In this document: one piece after another, positions 22,233 to 33,844 of the stretch
Position numbering within the stretch: position 1 is the first letter of the stretch
Layout of the letters: the number at the start of each line of letters is the position of its first letter
NCBI RefSeq assembly: GCF_039555335.1
Contig: NC_092640.1
Coordinates: 44,294,099-44,358,098 of the forward strand
DNA length: 64,000 nucleotides
Direction of reading: 5' to 3'
Source of the DNA: Amphiura filiformis
Lineage: Eukaryota > Echinodermata > Ophiuroidea > Amphilepidida > Amphiuridae
Notes under the pieces: generated by a model
Told to the model about the DNA's origin: nothing
The model's database searches: none
Seen by the model: the letters and a program-made list of their open reading frames with translations, nothing else
Translations under genes and position numbers: made by a program

Positions 22233-22268
22233 CATAGGCCTTCAAACACATGTGTTTGAAGGCCTATG
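22233..22268. repeat. Perfect 36-bp palindrome
   Basis: CATAGGCCTTCAAACACA followed immediately by its exact reverse complement, no loop. Flanks show no further pairing. Confidence 0.85.
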
Positions 22269-22515
22269 GTATTATAAAGCATGATCATGATATTATGCGC
22301 TAGTGTGTGTTTCCTGGCCCGGCTATGTTATTTTAGATATAGGCCTACATGTATTTCATTTGTAAAATGCTGAATATTTTGCAATGGTGTCATCTTGTAT
22401 AATTATGATCCACCTGTTTTTGGCCCTTTTTAATTAATAGAAGCTCGATTATTCTCATTTGATGTTTGATTTATTTGAGGTCATTAATCATAATGTATGA
22501 CAACGTTATTTGCAT

Positions 22516-22623
22516 AATAGGGTGCAACTCTACTAGTCTTATTACAAGACTGCCCTACCCCAACCCTAACCCTAAACTCCGTAAACGAGGACTGGACTCA
22601 AGTCTAGCGAGTTGCACCCTATT
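22516..22623. mobile_element. Short inverted-repeat element with telomere-like core
   Basis: AATAGGGTGCAACTC and its exact inverse bound 108 bp that contain CCAACCCTAACCCTAAAC. Confidence 0.65.
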
Positions 22624-22992
22624 CGGTAATTGTACCCTATTATAGAACACCGTTTGTAACTATACCATTTTAACACCACAGAATGTATATTCGTACTTTT
22701 TTGATGGTATATATATCGAACAGACAATTATATAGTTATGTGACCTCTGTGTCGAAAGCGTCACCTAACTCTACTATATGGTTATGTGAAAGTAGTATTT
22801 CTAGTATTTGAGCGTGCACGTATTATCTAGAATCTATTGTTTAGCGTGCAGGTTTTAGATAATGCATTGTTTAGCGTGCAGGTTTATTTAATTTGGGCTG
22901 TGAAGGGTAGTTCGCGAAAATAATGCACGGGAGAAGAATACATAACGATGAATAGAAACGGGCACTAGAAGTGTATACTTAGATAGCACTTG

Positions 22993-24750
22993 CTGCTATA
23001 CACGCACAGGAGCTGTACTTTTAAAATACGCGCCTAATCAATAATGAGTCTTTCACTCCATTGTTAAAGTATTGTGCTCCCTGTAGCATATGGAGTGACC
23101 AGGCCCTGGAGTGTGATGGTTTTGTAGCACATGACAGTATTCATTCAAGCCTATCAAGGTCAGTTATTAGCCACTTGCTGAATGGCTGGGCATTATCAGC
23201 TATCAAAGAGATACCTTATGCTGCTGCCAATCACAATAGAGGTTAAACATTTTGTTAAAACCCCAGAAGTGATATCAGGACAAAGCTGTGCATGTTGGTA
23301 CTTGATTGTTTGGATTCCTATGTTGAAAATCCCTTGTAGTACATTAGTATTTTTCTTATGTGTAGTGTATATTGTTGTGGAAAAAAAGTTCACCTGGACT
23401 TTTTATTTTGTGCCACTTTGGCCATTATGGATGATTTTTGGCAAATGTTTTCTAAAAGCATGATTTCAGTGCCTCGGTTTGAAGAAATACTTAATGCTAT
23501 TGACTAGTAAAGTGCCATTTCATAAGAAACCCCTTTGCTACTTTCACAATATGCTTGTTTCATGTTTGCATATATATTAAAATAAAGAAATATAAAAAGG
23601 TAAATATATGCTTATACCAATTTTGCTCACATTGCTATATTCAGACTTTGTCAATTTATTTCGTTCCAATGACCGGTCAGAATGGGAAACTTTGAAAATT
23701 CATAATTCGAAAAGTTTTTGACCGATTTGGACCATTTAACCACCAAAATACTTCTGTTGATGAGTTCTTTCCAGAAAACAATCTGTTGTAGCAATAGGGG
23801 CAACATGACATGGGTTTGGGATTTTCGTTTCCTGCATTAGTGGAACCAATGTTTTTTGGCATCCTTAAGGGCTGGGGTATGATCGACCTTGAAGTACCGG
23901 TATCTGGAGAGGGGAAGCAATGAGTTACCCCAAATCACAGCGGCAGGTAGTGACTGGGCCGCCGTGTGCTAATATATATTTATTTTGGAAGGTTCTTGTT
24001 TGTTTTAAATTTTGGGGCGTTTTTCCAAAATTTGATATTTTTGGTGATATTTCAAAAAAAAGACAACGCTTTGGGCACATAGTTTGTTATTGTTATTGCA
24101 GTTCTTTTCCACATACCTATGTTAACATTCGATTGGGTGGTTTACTAATATTATATATTTTATGACTGCAATTTGGCGTTTTCAATGCGTTTTACACGTA
24201 TCTTGAAATTAACGCAAATATCTAGTCACGCTGCTTTTAGAATTTTTACCTGATCGTCGGCTTTTGCAGGCAACAGAATGCAGATTGGCTCACGATAGAT
24301 GTCGTATTCCTCTATGTGGTTCACTTATTGATAAAATGAGTTTGTATTCCTTGTAACAACACACACATTGCCGTCTGGTAACCGGGTCTGGTACTGATTT
24401 TGGGACAGCCATAGACTTCAGCGCCGTATCAAATCTCATCATAAAACCACACGACTGACGACTATGTGTTTATGTTTCCCGCACGAAAGCTTGTGTCTAC
24501 ATCTATTACTATACTTCTTTGGAAACGTTGACCTTTGACCATTCTTTGTATAACGCCCTGATATGACCTTGATATGTTCGCTTGATTGGGTACGTTATAG
24601 CATCCATTTCATTGAGTTGTTAGGACTTGGTCAGTAGATAATACTATACAGGGATACAATAGTTTAACATGGTGTGTGAGCATGGTGAAAGACTCATTAT
24701 TGATTAGGCGCGGACATATTAAAGGTACAGGTCCTTTGCGTGTATAGCAG
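22993..24750. mobile_element. 1.76-kb inverted-repeat DNA transposon, family unknown
   Basis: Terminal arms of about 70 bp or more (CTGCTATACACGCA, CGCCTAATCAATAATGAGTC and GTCTTTCAC shared in inverse). Similarity continues inward (ACCATGTTAAACTATTGT versus CATTGTTAAAGTATTGT). Short frames at 23061-23463 and elsewhere show no transposase motif I know. Confidence 0.65.
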
Positions 24751-24819
24751 AAAATTATAATAGAATGTGTGAATAGAATGTTTGGAATTTTGCAACTAAA
24801 ATACTAACTGCATTCTGCA

Positions 24820-24900
24820 TTATGTATTTATTTATTTATTTAGGCCTATGCCTATTTATTTATTTACTGACTTATTTATTGATTTTATTTATTTGGTATA
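24820..24900. repeat. ATTT/TTTA low-complexity tract
   Basis: Interrupted TTTA repeats with GGCCTATGCC in the middle. Confidence 0.6.
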
Positions 24901-25124
24901 TTAGTTAGTAGGCCTAGTTAGTAATATTCCATGATAGGCCTACGTCGGTTTATTATTGATTGCTGATAACTTGACAACTGGATTGATTGATCGATTGATT
25001 GTCATTTCACATTATATTCCTAGTTTATAGGCCAATTTGAATAGCATCGTATATTAGATAAATAGACCTATCAGTATTGATTTATTCTATTCAGCAATAT
25101 CAAGGATTACTATCAAACTTCTCA

Positions 25125-25370
25125 TAGCTAATTGTCAGTTGGCTCAGTGGTAACGCAGTAGGTTTTACAACACACAGGTCCCGGGTTCGATTCCCACCTC
25201 TGCCTATTTTTTGCAAGGCTGAGAAAAAAATGAAATTTCTGGACTGCAAACTTATTTGGCGCGCGATCTGAGCTGGTCCTTTTCTGGTGGCTGTGTCTGT
25301 TACAGGCACACTCCCTCTGCATCCAAACCAGGTTCACGCTCATTTCACCTCCCTTAAGGATACGATGCAT
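25125..25370 (+). repeat. tRNA-headed SINE
   Basis: Plus-strand A box (TTGGCTCAGTGGTAACGC) and B box (GGGTTCGATTCCC) at about 25136-25193, followed by a non-tRNA body of about 170 bp. The 5' and 3' acceptor halves do not pair, so not a working tRNA. Confidence 0.55.
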
Positions 25371-25424
25371 GATTTACCGACAAGTGACTCATTTCGGAAT
25401 GCGATCATGAATTTTGAAGAAAAA

Positions 25425-25515
25425 AAAAGTTTCCACAGGCTTCGTTGGGACTCGAACTAGCGATTCTAAACTTCCTTCGATTACGCGTCTAGCGCTTTAC
25501 CGCTCGGCCACCGTG
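25425..25515 (-). repeat. tRNA-like relic (class II type)
   Basis: Minus strand reads GGTGGCCGAGCGGTAAAGCG, a stretch like the D arm of Ser/Leu tRNAs, then TAGTTCGAGTCCCAACG as T arm with an extra arm between. The anticodon stem does not pair well, so SINE head or tRNA pseudogene. Confidence 0.5.
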
Positions 25516-25519
25516 ACAG

Positions 25520-26609
25520 TTGAGCGGATGAGTGTTATGATAAAAGATAAATCTCATAATGCCATCTTTAGCCTTTTGTTTACTAAAAAAGACGCGTTTT
25601 GTAAAGATAGATTAGCCGTTTTATGCATAAATAGCACGAACGCTTGGGAAAGGTTTCAAACAAATAATAAAGACACTGATGTAATGATGAAATTGCGTAA
25701 GTCGGGAATTATCTACGTCGCAATGTTTTGTTTTGGTTTTAGGAATTTGACCTTAAATTTTACGACTTCATGACATTATCATTCGAAATCAACAAAAGAT
25801 ATTTCAACACTATATGTCCTCATTCTTTCTTTAGAATGTTTTGTACATGTATGTGAAATAGCTTCAACAATGGTTCGCTGCATAATGGTAAAAATAGCCT
25901 TGACCTAAAAAAGGGCGAGAGGTACCATATTTACGGATTCAGGCTAAATTTAAAATTGATATAAAACGTTTGTTTTTGATCGATTACAAAAATGTATTTT
26001 TGTCGTATAAAGAAATTGTATCTGGCGTGAATTACACTACAGTTTTTATTCCTAGGGTTCTTTGACTTCGTCAAATAATTTTTTTAATGATAGAGTGAAT
26101 CCCCTGGCCCTCTATAATTACGCACAAAAGATCGAGTCCCCTTAAACCTGAAAGGATAAAAACTTGATTGGTTCCATTTTTGCTATGCCCCTGTGGTTCC
26201 GACGAGGGGTCGAAGGTCAAGTGTGGCCAAAACTTTAAAATAGTGCCATCGTGTTGCAATGTACCTCAAATTGTTCCTTTCATCACAGGGAATAAAAAAA
26301 GTAATTTTTCATATTTTTCTACGGTGTTTAGTTCAGGAGTTAAATATTGAATAGGTCAAATGTCAAAACTTTTATACACAGAGCTCAAAATTTAAAAAAT
26401 GGTACAATTCCATCGAAACTGTTGTCAAATTGCTCCCCTTAACATAAGAAATCGCAAACATATACTTAATTCAGAATTTTGGTTCAATTTGTATTGTCAT
26501 GTCCCCCTTTAGAGTTAATGCAGCCACAGTCCAATAAAAATATGTCCATTTATAACCTTTGAATCATGATTTCATCCGATTTCAGGGTTAAATCAATTTC
26601 GTTTGAGAC
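25520..26609. other. Intergenic, no gene seen
   Basis: No open frame with recognisable motifs. A 119-codon frame that starts at 25414 runs straight through the tRNA-like relic and is probably chance. Confidence 0.5.
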
Positions 26610-27480
26610 AAGACACATATCACCCCATAGAGCCCTGTACTATTGTATGCACCTTGGGGTCATTAGGGAATTTACAGAAATCACATCCCATTTAAGAATG
26701 TTACGCTACAGTGTGCAACATTTTATGAATTATAGGCCTATATGTGCATATTATGCAACTTTGCAGAGTTTGTATGCGTTGTGTACTTTCATCCAGGTGT
26801 AGCTAGGTAAAAAATGACAATTAAATTAAATGAATTGGCTTTTTACAGGAACACCTACCCTCCTAAATGAATGCAATCAACATTTTTATTTCTGATTAAC
26901 ATTTTACAGAGATTATAATTTTATGTGTATCATTAATGCTCTGCCTGTTAGCCACGCGCTTCAACGGAAAAAGTTCAAGTTTTGAAATTTTTTCTCAAAA
27001 TATCAAGAGCTATCTTAATAACTACTCAACCAATACTAGGCTTGTTTGTACTCATTTTAATGCAATTTGCATGCTGATTCCAAATATGGTCACGAAAATT
27101 TACATTTCTGAAATTTTTGAATTTAAAAAAAAGAGTTAAGCTGTACCATAACCATTTTACAGAGATTATAGGGTTATGAAATTGTAGACACATTGTTGCA
27201 TACTATGCAACTTTGCAGAGTTTATATGCGTTATGCACTTTCAGCAAGCTGTAGCTAAGTAAAAAATGACAATTAAAATTCAATGAATTGGCATTTTACC
27301 TACCCTTCTAAATGAATCCTATCAACATTTTTTTTCTGATTAACATTTTACAGAGATCATAATTTTATGAAAATTGTAGACACCTGAGTGCATGCAACGT
27401 TTTATGTTTTTATGCGTATTTATTAACTATACCATTGAGCTGTATAGCTAAAGTGTATAAAATAACTAAATAAATAAATG
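26610..27480. repeat. Dispersed degenerate repeat (reverse-transcriptase-relic family)
   Basis: Three successive partial copies of the GAGCTGTAGCTAAGTAAAAAATGAC / CCTACCCTTCTAAATGAAT / ACATTTTACAGAGATTATA phrase set. Confidence 0.5.
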
Positions 27481-28880
27481 TGAAAAGCCTTGAATTAAAT
27501 GTTGCTTATTATGGTCAGACCCAACAAGTTTTGAACTTCCACTTGATAAATTTGATGATAAACACTGCCATTTTTCTAAAAAACCTTTGAAACATCAGGT
27601 ACCATAAACTCTGAATTGTTTCATTAAAGCAATATTATAACATTTTCAAACAAAATAGATTAGCATTTCTTTGCCATAAAATGTTAGCTTTACTGTCAGA
27701 TATATCCCTTTTATTTTTGAGCCGAACAACTACGGCAAAGCAAAGAAAATTGAATTTACTACCAGCGCACATGTCGCCAATACGTACCACTCCTTCGGTC
27801 ATGTTGTGGTACGACCCTTTGTTGTGTATATCACCGTCGCGCACGCCGCGTACATACTGTGTGTTATGAACATCGTGTATGCGTTCGACTAACAATTCCA
27901 TCGTAATAATAAAGGGCTGAATCAGCGTTTTATTCAAAATCCCTGATTTTGACAAAACTACAGCACCTAGAGTCTTGATTTTTGCAGGCTATATTGGTTT
28001 AATAAAGTACAATTTAATCGTGTAAAAAAATGAATTAAAAAATTCAGTGAGGGCGTCCTCCTCAGCAAATGTTATAATATGGCTTTAAGTGCAATGGGTA
28101 CGATTGTTCTCTTCATCATGGCTGCGCTGCCAATTATTTGACCAACCATCATTTGTGGCACCGGGAATTATTTTGAGGGGGCATGGGGAAAAGTGAATTT
28201 CGGGGGGGGTCAAAATCGGCCAATTTGGCGCAAAATTGTAATGGGCAAGTAGGAGGATTTGTTTCTCATTCTCGATTTTGTCAGTGGCGTAGCGTGGGTC
28301 ATCATATTGGTGCCCCTATGACGCTACGCCACTGCTAGCTATTTGTTTCCTTTATCCTTGACATCAACTTATGATACAATTTTCCACATACGCCTTCCAG
28401 TTTGCAAGAGGTGTATAAAGAATAAGTGTTCTACTACTTTTTCGAATATGTTATTGTGTTTAATACACCCCTGCATTCGTGGCGTTTACGTCGGTGAGTA
28501 ACAGAATAGTCTGTGTACATGGCCTGAACCAAAGGTATGTAATGTAAATCTGTATTTGTATCTAGTGTTTAGAGAATGTGTACTCTACCGTTGCTATCAA
28601 AAGATTGTTGATTCTGGATTCTTGTCCATGTATTTAATGGCACCATGTCGGTCATCAATGTTGATGAAGAAGATTTTTCCTGCCCACCACACCCAAAATT
28701 TTATTTCACATCCCAGTATTCAGTACCTTCATGGGCAGTTTATTGGGGAACAGTAGTGCCTAGGAACATGAGGAAGCGTTAAGCCCCCATGTTGTACAGG
28801 GTAAAAAGAAACATAGACCAAAACTTGATTGCAATGGTAGCTTCTGGGCATGAGCAAATTATAGGGAAGGGAGGGCCTGA
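27481..28880. other. Intergenic, no gene seen
   Basis: Contains one small hairpin element (28282-28334) and otherwise nothing I can support. Confidence 0.5.
28282..28334. mobile_element. 53-bp hairpin, hAT-like ends
   Basis: CAGTGGCGTAGCGT and its inverse ACGCTACGCCACTG, 53 bp end to end. CAGTGGCGTAGC-type ends are typical of hAT-derived miniature elements; no clear 8-bp target duplication. Confidence 0.55.
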
Positions 28881-29160
28881 GAAATCAAGCCACACAGGGT
28901 GTATGCATTTGGGAAAACAGACCCAGGACATCCCTGAGAGGAGATGACCCGCATCTCACGAGGAATAAATTTGACTTAACTTCTCTGTGAAAAGTTGGGC
29001 CACACTTTGTGCACGTGGAAAGGGCTTGGGAAACTCCTGGGAGAGTCCTGTATCTTACGGGTGAGAAATTTAGGAATAGGCCCGAAAAATTCCCGGGAGG
29101 CCTCCATCTTACGAAGAAATTAATTGGGGTTAACTTCTTTGTGAGTAGTTGGAGCGCACA
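28880..29160. repeat. Imperfect tandem repeat, about 130-bp unit
   Basis: Two diverged copies of GCCACAC...GGGTG/TTGGGAAA...TCCTGGGAGAGTCCTG...TTAACTTCT-type sequence. Confidence 0.5.
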
Positions 29161-29667
29161 TACCATAAAAGATGATCTGTATAACATTACTTCATAAGCT
29201 TGATAGAAATCATACATGATATGCAGACACGTGGGATGCAGACATGATCTATAATTACTACCGGAACATAATTTCATACAACATTACCAGCAACATATTA
29301 TAATACCCTGAGCAAACTTATGTGAAATTTACTCTGCACGATATAGACGAAACCAACAAGCCAAGTGATGGTCAGAATTCATTCGGCCATTACTTGCCCG
29401 GTTACTGCGTCCCCTCTGCACCAAACTGGTGCTGGGACTGCCGAATTGGGTGAATTAAAGCCGCTTGAAAATCAATGTTAGATTGCATTGTGCAGTTAAC
29501 TTTCATCATTCTATAATTGTCTACGTGTAACACGGTTGACGAAAGATAGTTTAAAATCCATGCAAAGGCCATATCATTTCAGGTGGGATGGACCCAATCA
29601 GGAAACTTATGAGAGCCAACACCCTTTTGAGCAATTTAGGTGATTTCACGTGTCACAACACTGCAAA
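29160..29667 (+). promoter_or_regulatory. 5' flank of gene 3
   Basis: GATGATCTGTATAACATTACTTCAT near 29171 resembles the gene 1A leader at 1256-1290 and is followed by further leader-like phrases (CTACCGGAACATAATTTC). A possible acceptor (ATCATTTCAG) at 29581 suggests that the leader is split by a 5' UTR intron. Weak but consistent with genes 4 and 6. Confidence 0.35.
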
Positions 29668-29896
29668 ATGGCTACACAAAATTTACAAAGGAAAACTCCA
29701 CAACCATTATTCTGTAACCATGACCACTATTGGAGAGCTCTCGATGAATATTATCAACAAACTCGACGGCAGGAAATTCTTGCAAAATGGACAGAGGAAG
29801 AATTTGACTCAATTGTACTGAAAGTTTTATCTGAAAAGTTTGGTGATAAACTTGATGATCAGCCATTGCGTGTGCTAGGTGTGGGCAGTAGTGAAG
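29668..29896 (+). CDS. HNMT-like: Gene 3, exon 1
   Basis: 229 bases, start AAAATGG, GTAAGG donor, phase 1. Protein MATQNLQRKTPQPLFCNHDH at the start; intact. Confidence 0.8.
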
Positions 29897-30012
29897 GTAA
29901 GGCAAAAATATGAATAGGATAATTCACTGAGCAGAGTGCCTTTGTCAAGAAAATTGCACGAGACCCATCGACATAATTATTGCATTTAGCATTGGAACTT
30001 TAACAGCTAATT

Positions 30013-30168
30013 AGGGATTCAATCATGTTTCACCGTTGTTCAACACCGATTAACAACGATGTGTCCGGCGCGTCTGCGTGCATGGATTTACTTCGCTCGG
30101 GCAGTAAACGACGCGGACACATCGTTGTTAATCGGTGATGAACAACGGTGAAACATGATTGAATCCCT
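30013..30168. mobile_element. Foldback element in intron 1 of gene 3
   Basis: AGGGATTCAATCATGTTTCA / inverse and CCGATTAACAACGATGTGTC / inverse; 156 bp, nearly perfect arms around a short loop. Half-copy at 10611-10699. Confidence 0.75.
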
Positions 30169-30532
30169 TTCAACAACGAAAACAAGCTAAAGATCGTATA
30201 ATTCACATGATTATTTTCATGAGCAATGTCAGTTAATCATTGACAGTCAGCCTTACAAAAAGATCGGTGATTTCTGTTGATATCAGCAATAAAACTGAAT
30301 AAGACGGCAATCTTTATCCGATACTTCCAAAATAATGAATTTAACTTGTAAGCGTGATACGCACACAGATTCCAGATATAAGGAATTACGCACTCACGCG
30401 TAACGCGGATGCTCGCTTGCGTTCGTGTATACGCTTACTGTAAAAGTGTGGATTCATCACGGATTAACAACGGTTGGCTTTCCTGTATAAAAGTATATGA
30501 AGAGTTGTTGAATATGGTTTTGTTTCCAGCAG

Positions 30533-30834
30533 GTTATCAAGAAACTTTGCAACTGAAGAAACTGAAAACCAAATTCTCTCGAATATCTGCACAGAGCGGA
30601 TCTCCAAATATCAAGAAATGGTACGTCAGAAAAGCAGTGACGTTACTGGCATTGAATATGAGTGGCACAACCAAACCTTCCAAGAGTTTGTGAGGTCCAT
30701 GGAAGCAGGACAGAAGTACCATTTTATCACAATTGTCCATGCCATATATTATGTGGGCGAAGTGGAAAAAACAGTCAGAAAGTTATATGAACTATTGGAG
30801 CCTGGCGGGATAACATTCCTGGTAGTTTTGGCAG
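30533..30834 (+). pseudogene. HNMT-like: Gene 3, exon 2 with 19-bp deletion
   Basis: Acceptor TTTCCAGCAG, donor GCAG|GTAAGA. Codons match sisters up to SRISA, then shift; the original frame resumes after the gap and stays open to the donor. Confidence 0.85.
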
Positions 30835-31001
30835 GTAAGATAATAGGGGGTGATCAAGTTTGGTTTGTGGTTTGGGACCCTTTTGTATACCCGGGGCCAA
30901 ATTTAACAATTTTTTACCAAGATTCTTGTATGTTTTTGAAGCTTTCGGATCAAGATTCACACAATTGGTCCGGTGATTTTTCTTTCATTTTTCTGTTATA
31001 G

Positions 31002-31411
31002 AACACTGTGGTACGGGATTGCTTTTGAAGACATATCCATATCTAGCTTTGGAGGGGCAGAATCCACCACCAACAACAGAATCACAGAAGGTCAAGACAA
31101 ACTATGTTACCAACTCCGCAGATGTCAAATCTGTCCTGAATAAGTACCAGATGGCATATACTCAATCTGCTTACATAGAATCGGCTGATCTAACCACCTG
31201 CTTCACCCAAGATGAAATGACACCTGCCACCAGTCTTCTACTTGATGTTATCACTATGACAGTGAAGTTTCAGGAATCAGTACCAGATGAAACGTTCAAT
31301 CAAGTCATGGATTTTATCAAACGTAATACACGTGTCAAGAAAGGTGATTTAGGCGGTAATAAATATTACTTTGATATTGAACACGATATTCTAGTAATAT
31401 CAAAACAGTAA
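31002..31411 (+). CDS. HNMT-like: Gene 3, exon 3
   Basis: Acceptor TTCTGTTATAG; starts EHCGTGLLLKTYPYLALEGQ and ends with TAA at 31409. Open throughout. Confidence 0.8.
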
Positions 31412-31476
31412 TATAAATCTGATCCAATCAACCCAAAGTTGGCAATAATGAAATTGAGATATAGGGGCAAAAATAC

Positions 31477-31482
31477 AATAAA
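31477..31482 (+). terminator. AATAAA polyadenylation signal, gene 3
   Basis: Hexamer 66 bases after the stop, in 3' sequence that matches the gene 1 3' end (GATCCAATCAA-CCAAAGTTGGC). Confidence 0.5.
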
Positions 31483-32080
31483 CAACATAAAGTGGACATG
31501 TTTATAACATTATAACCAAGTATGCCAGGAACTTGGGTTTTTTTCAGCTGCATCAGTAAGTTAAGATACTGAGCAAATTGGAAATGGCCATAACTCATTT
31601 GTCAACATTTCCGTGGTATATGTGCATACATAGGTAATGAAACATCCTCATGTGCTAACTAGCATTATTTAAGATCATTTATCAAAACGCAGATTTTGGC
31701 ACCATTTTCATCAAAATCGGAGCAAGTTTAAAATTTTGACCCTTTAGCGGTCAAGGCTTGACATTTGACCTTTTTGGTAATAACTCAAGAACGGTACATC
31801 ATAGATAGGTAAAACTATACATTTTTGAATCCTTATGACCAGAGGAAAACATTAATGTTTTCGACACAATTTGATGAAGTTTGAAATTTGACCCCATGTA
31901 AAGTTTTCCTCAGTATGTGACCTTGAACACCACCGTTACATGCAAGCTTCCATAATGCAGACTTGGCTCAAGTTTGGTTGCAAATTGGATGTAAACTGTT
32001 CATGTGAGACCAGATTTGTATTATTTTTCAGCCTATTTACAAGTTGACCTCAAATTACCATTGACTTCAGTATATGAGAA
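31483..32080. other. Intergenic, no gene seen
   Basis: A+T-rich sequence with recurring TTTGACC-type phrases; no supported frame. Confidence 0.4.
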
Positions 32081-32082
32081 AG

Positions 32083-32290
32083 AATGAACAGTTTAACCAA
32101 CCCAAAGTGTTACAATTAAACATGACAACAAATAAACACAAATCCCGACCGGCGCAAAACCCAACTTGAAAAAAAGCAAGGGAATGTGCCGGCATGGGAA
32201 TCGAACCCACGACCTTCCGATCTCTAGACGGACACCTTATCCATTAGGCTACCAGCTCCCACTGATAAACGGTGGTTAAAGCTGGGTCTA
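32083..32290 (-). repeat. tRNA-headed SINE, copy 1
   Basis: Minus-strand head at about 32185-32262 with A box TAGCCTAATGGATAAGG and B box GGGTTCGATTCCC, plus a tail block (TTTAACCAACCCAAAGTG...). An almost identical copy lies at 33845-34050. Confidence 0.65.
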
Positions 32291-32309
32291 ATGTTATAGC
32301 AGTCATGGT

Positions 32310-32760
32310 ATACAACATACACATACAAGTATCACGCAAGTACGCATGTGCAGGAGATCATTACTGATGCTTAATCGTTTCCCCAGTATAATTATAAGTA
32401 AAGTAGGTAATGGGGATACGCATCCTGCACAAGAACAAATAAACACAACGTGGATCCATTGCTCGCTACAAGAGGAAACTGAATAAATAAGAAAGAATGA
32501 ACATTTAACCAACCCAAAGTTTACAATTAAATATACAACAAATGAACACAAATCCCGACCGGCACAATGTTTAATTGTAACACTTTGGGTTGGTTAAACT
32601 GTTCATTTTCTTAATCGTTCCCCATTGTGTTTATTTGTTCTTGTGCAGGATGCGTATCCCCATTACCTACTTTACTTATAATTATACTGGGGAAACGATT
32701 AAGCATCAGTAATGATCTCCTGCACATGCGTACTTGCGTAATACTTGTATGTGTGTGTTG
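32310..32760. repeat. Inverted repeat pair
   Basis: CAAGTATCACGCAAGTACGC, CAGGAGATCATTACTGATGC and CCCCAGTATAATTATAAGTA occur at 32310-32440 and again inverted at about 32630-32760. Further direct copies lie at 33524-33585 and 33656-33800. Confidence 0.65.
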
Positions 32761-32934
32761 TCAGCCTTTTGTCCAACCCCGTCACACTTTCACGACAGGC
32801 GATTAGGTACCTAATAAGCGCTACGAAGCGTGCCTGTTCACACCTTACGAAATGCTTACTAGCGTTGCGTTGGTACTTGGGCTATTTCCTCTTACTTAAT
32901 AAAAAGAAACGAAACATGTTAGATTTAAAATTCT

Positions 32935-33015
32935 ACCAAGGTGCGACCGGGGTTCGAACCAGCAACCTCTGTATTCACAGTCAGACGCTCTATCACTACA
33001 CCACGAGTTGTCATG
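32935..33015 (-). repeat. tRNA-like SINE head
   Basis: Minus strand: GTGGTGTAGTGATAGAGCG (A box) and TGCTGGTTCGAACCCCGG (B box). Acceptor halves do not pair. Confidence 0.5.
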
Positions 33016-33129
33016 TCAAAAAGCCGTCTATTTATCATACTTATTGTTTACGGAATAAAGCGCATATACACGATATACTATTATTAATATATTACCAATG
33101 AATACGCATATAATCTACGATCAATAATG

Positions 33130-33203
33130 AACCCTAACCCTAACTCCTAAACCCTAACCCTAAACCCTAACCCTAAACCCTAACCCTAAACCCTAACCCT
33201 AAA
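33130..33203. repeat. Telomere-like CCCTAA/CCCTAAA run
   Basis: About 11 units alternating 6 and 7 bases (ACCCTAA, ACCCTAAA), one interrupted by TCC. Interstitial: coding exons of the array continue on both sides. Confidence 0.8.
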
Positions 33204-33325
33204 TGTGCTGTGCTGCGCTGCGCATGTTTCATTAGGCAAACAGGTACCTAATGGACGCTACGAAGCGAATCCCAAAACACCTAATCGATCGCTACGAAGC
33301 GTGCTAAAGTGTGACAACGGGGTGT

Positions 33326-33522
33326 CATTCGCCACTTGCACGGTTCCGCCATTATGCACTATATGCGGGAGAGCCTCGAACTGGCAGCATACATGAAAGG
33401 AAGAATTACGTAACCTTACACAGAATGTTATATGACTGGTTCAATTCCCATTCATGTATGCTGCCAGTTCGAGGCTCTCCCGCACATAGTGCATAATGGC
33501 GGAACCGTGCAAGTGGCGAATG
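33326..33522. mobile_element. 197-bp hairpin element
   Basis: Arms of about 72 bp, near-perfect inverse (CATTCGCCACTTGCACGG ... and GAGCCTCGAACTGGCAGC ...), around a loop of about 55 bases. Sits in a patchwork of repeated short modules such as CTAATCGATCGCTACGAAGC. Confidence 0.75.
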
Positions 33523-33844
33523 GTATACAACACACACATACAAGTATCACGCAAGTACGCATGTGCAGGAGATCATTACTGATGCTTTTAAAATCCCAAA
33601 ACACCTAATCGATCGCTACGAAGCGTGCTAAAGTGTGACAACGGGGTGTCATGGTATACAACACACACATACAAGTATCACGCAAGTACGCATGTGCAGG
33701 AGATCATTACTGATGCGATTAAAATCGTTTCCCCAGTATAATTATAAGTAAAGTAGGTAATGGGGATACGCATCCTGCACAAGAACAAATAAACACAATG
33801 GGGAACGATTGCTCGCTACAAGAGGAAACTGAATATATTTAATA

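Larger units (their letters stand above)
29668..31411 (+). pseudogene. HNMT-like: HNMT-like methyltransferase, gene 3 (disrupted)
   Basis: Exons 29668-29896, 30533-30834 and 31002-31411, the most compact copy of the array (1.7 kb). Exon 1 (QTRRQ at the contact position, GVGSSEG loop) and exon 3 (ends ILVISKQ, TAA) are intact. Exon 2 is 302 bases instead of 321: a 19-base deletion after ATATCTGCA removes the TVIEPS acidic SAM motif and shifts the frame, with a stop soon after. The deletion lies between two GCA triplets, as expected for microhomology-mediated loss. Downstream exon 2 sequence is otherwise well kept (VHAIYY, LLEPGG), so the lesion looks young. Either a pseudogene or a source of exon 1 or exon 3 for chimeric transcripts. 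Confidence 0.85.

Noticed and set aside
25414-25773. 119-codon frame as a gene
   Set aside because: It reads through a tRNA-like relic and has no recognisable domain or splice signals.
27635-27955. 106-codon minus-strand frame as a gene
   Set aside because: No motif, no splice context, and intergenic A+T-rich surroundings.
33130-33203. Chromosome end nearby because of the CCCTAA run
   Set aside because: The run is short, slips between 6 and 7 bases, and the gene array continues on both sides.
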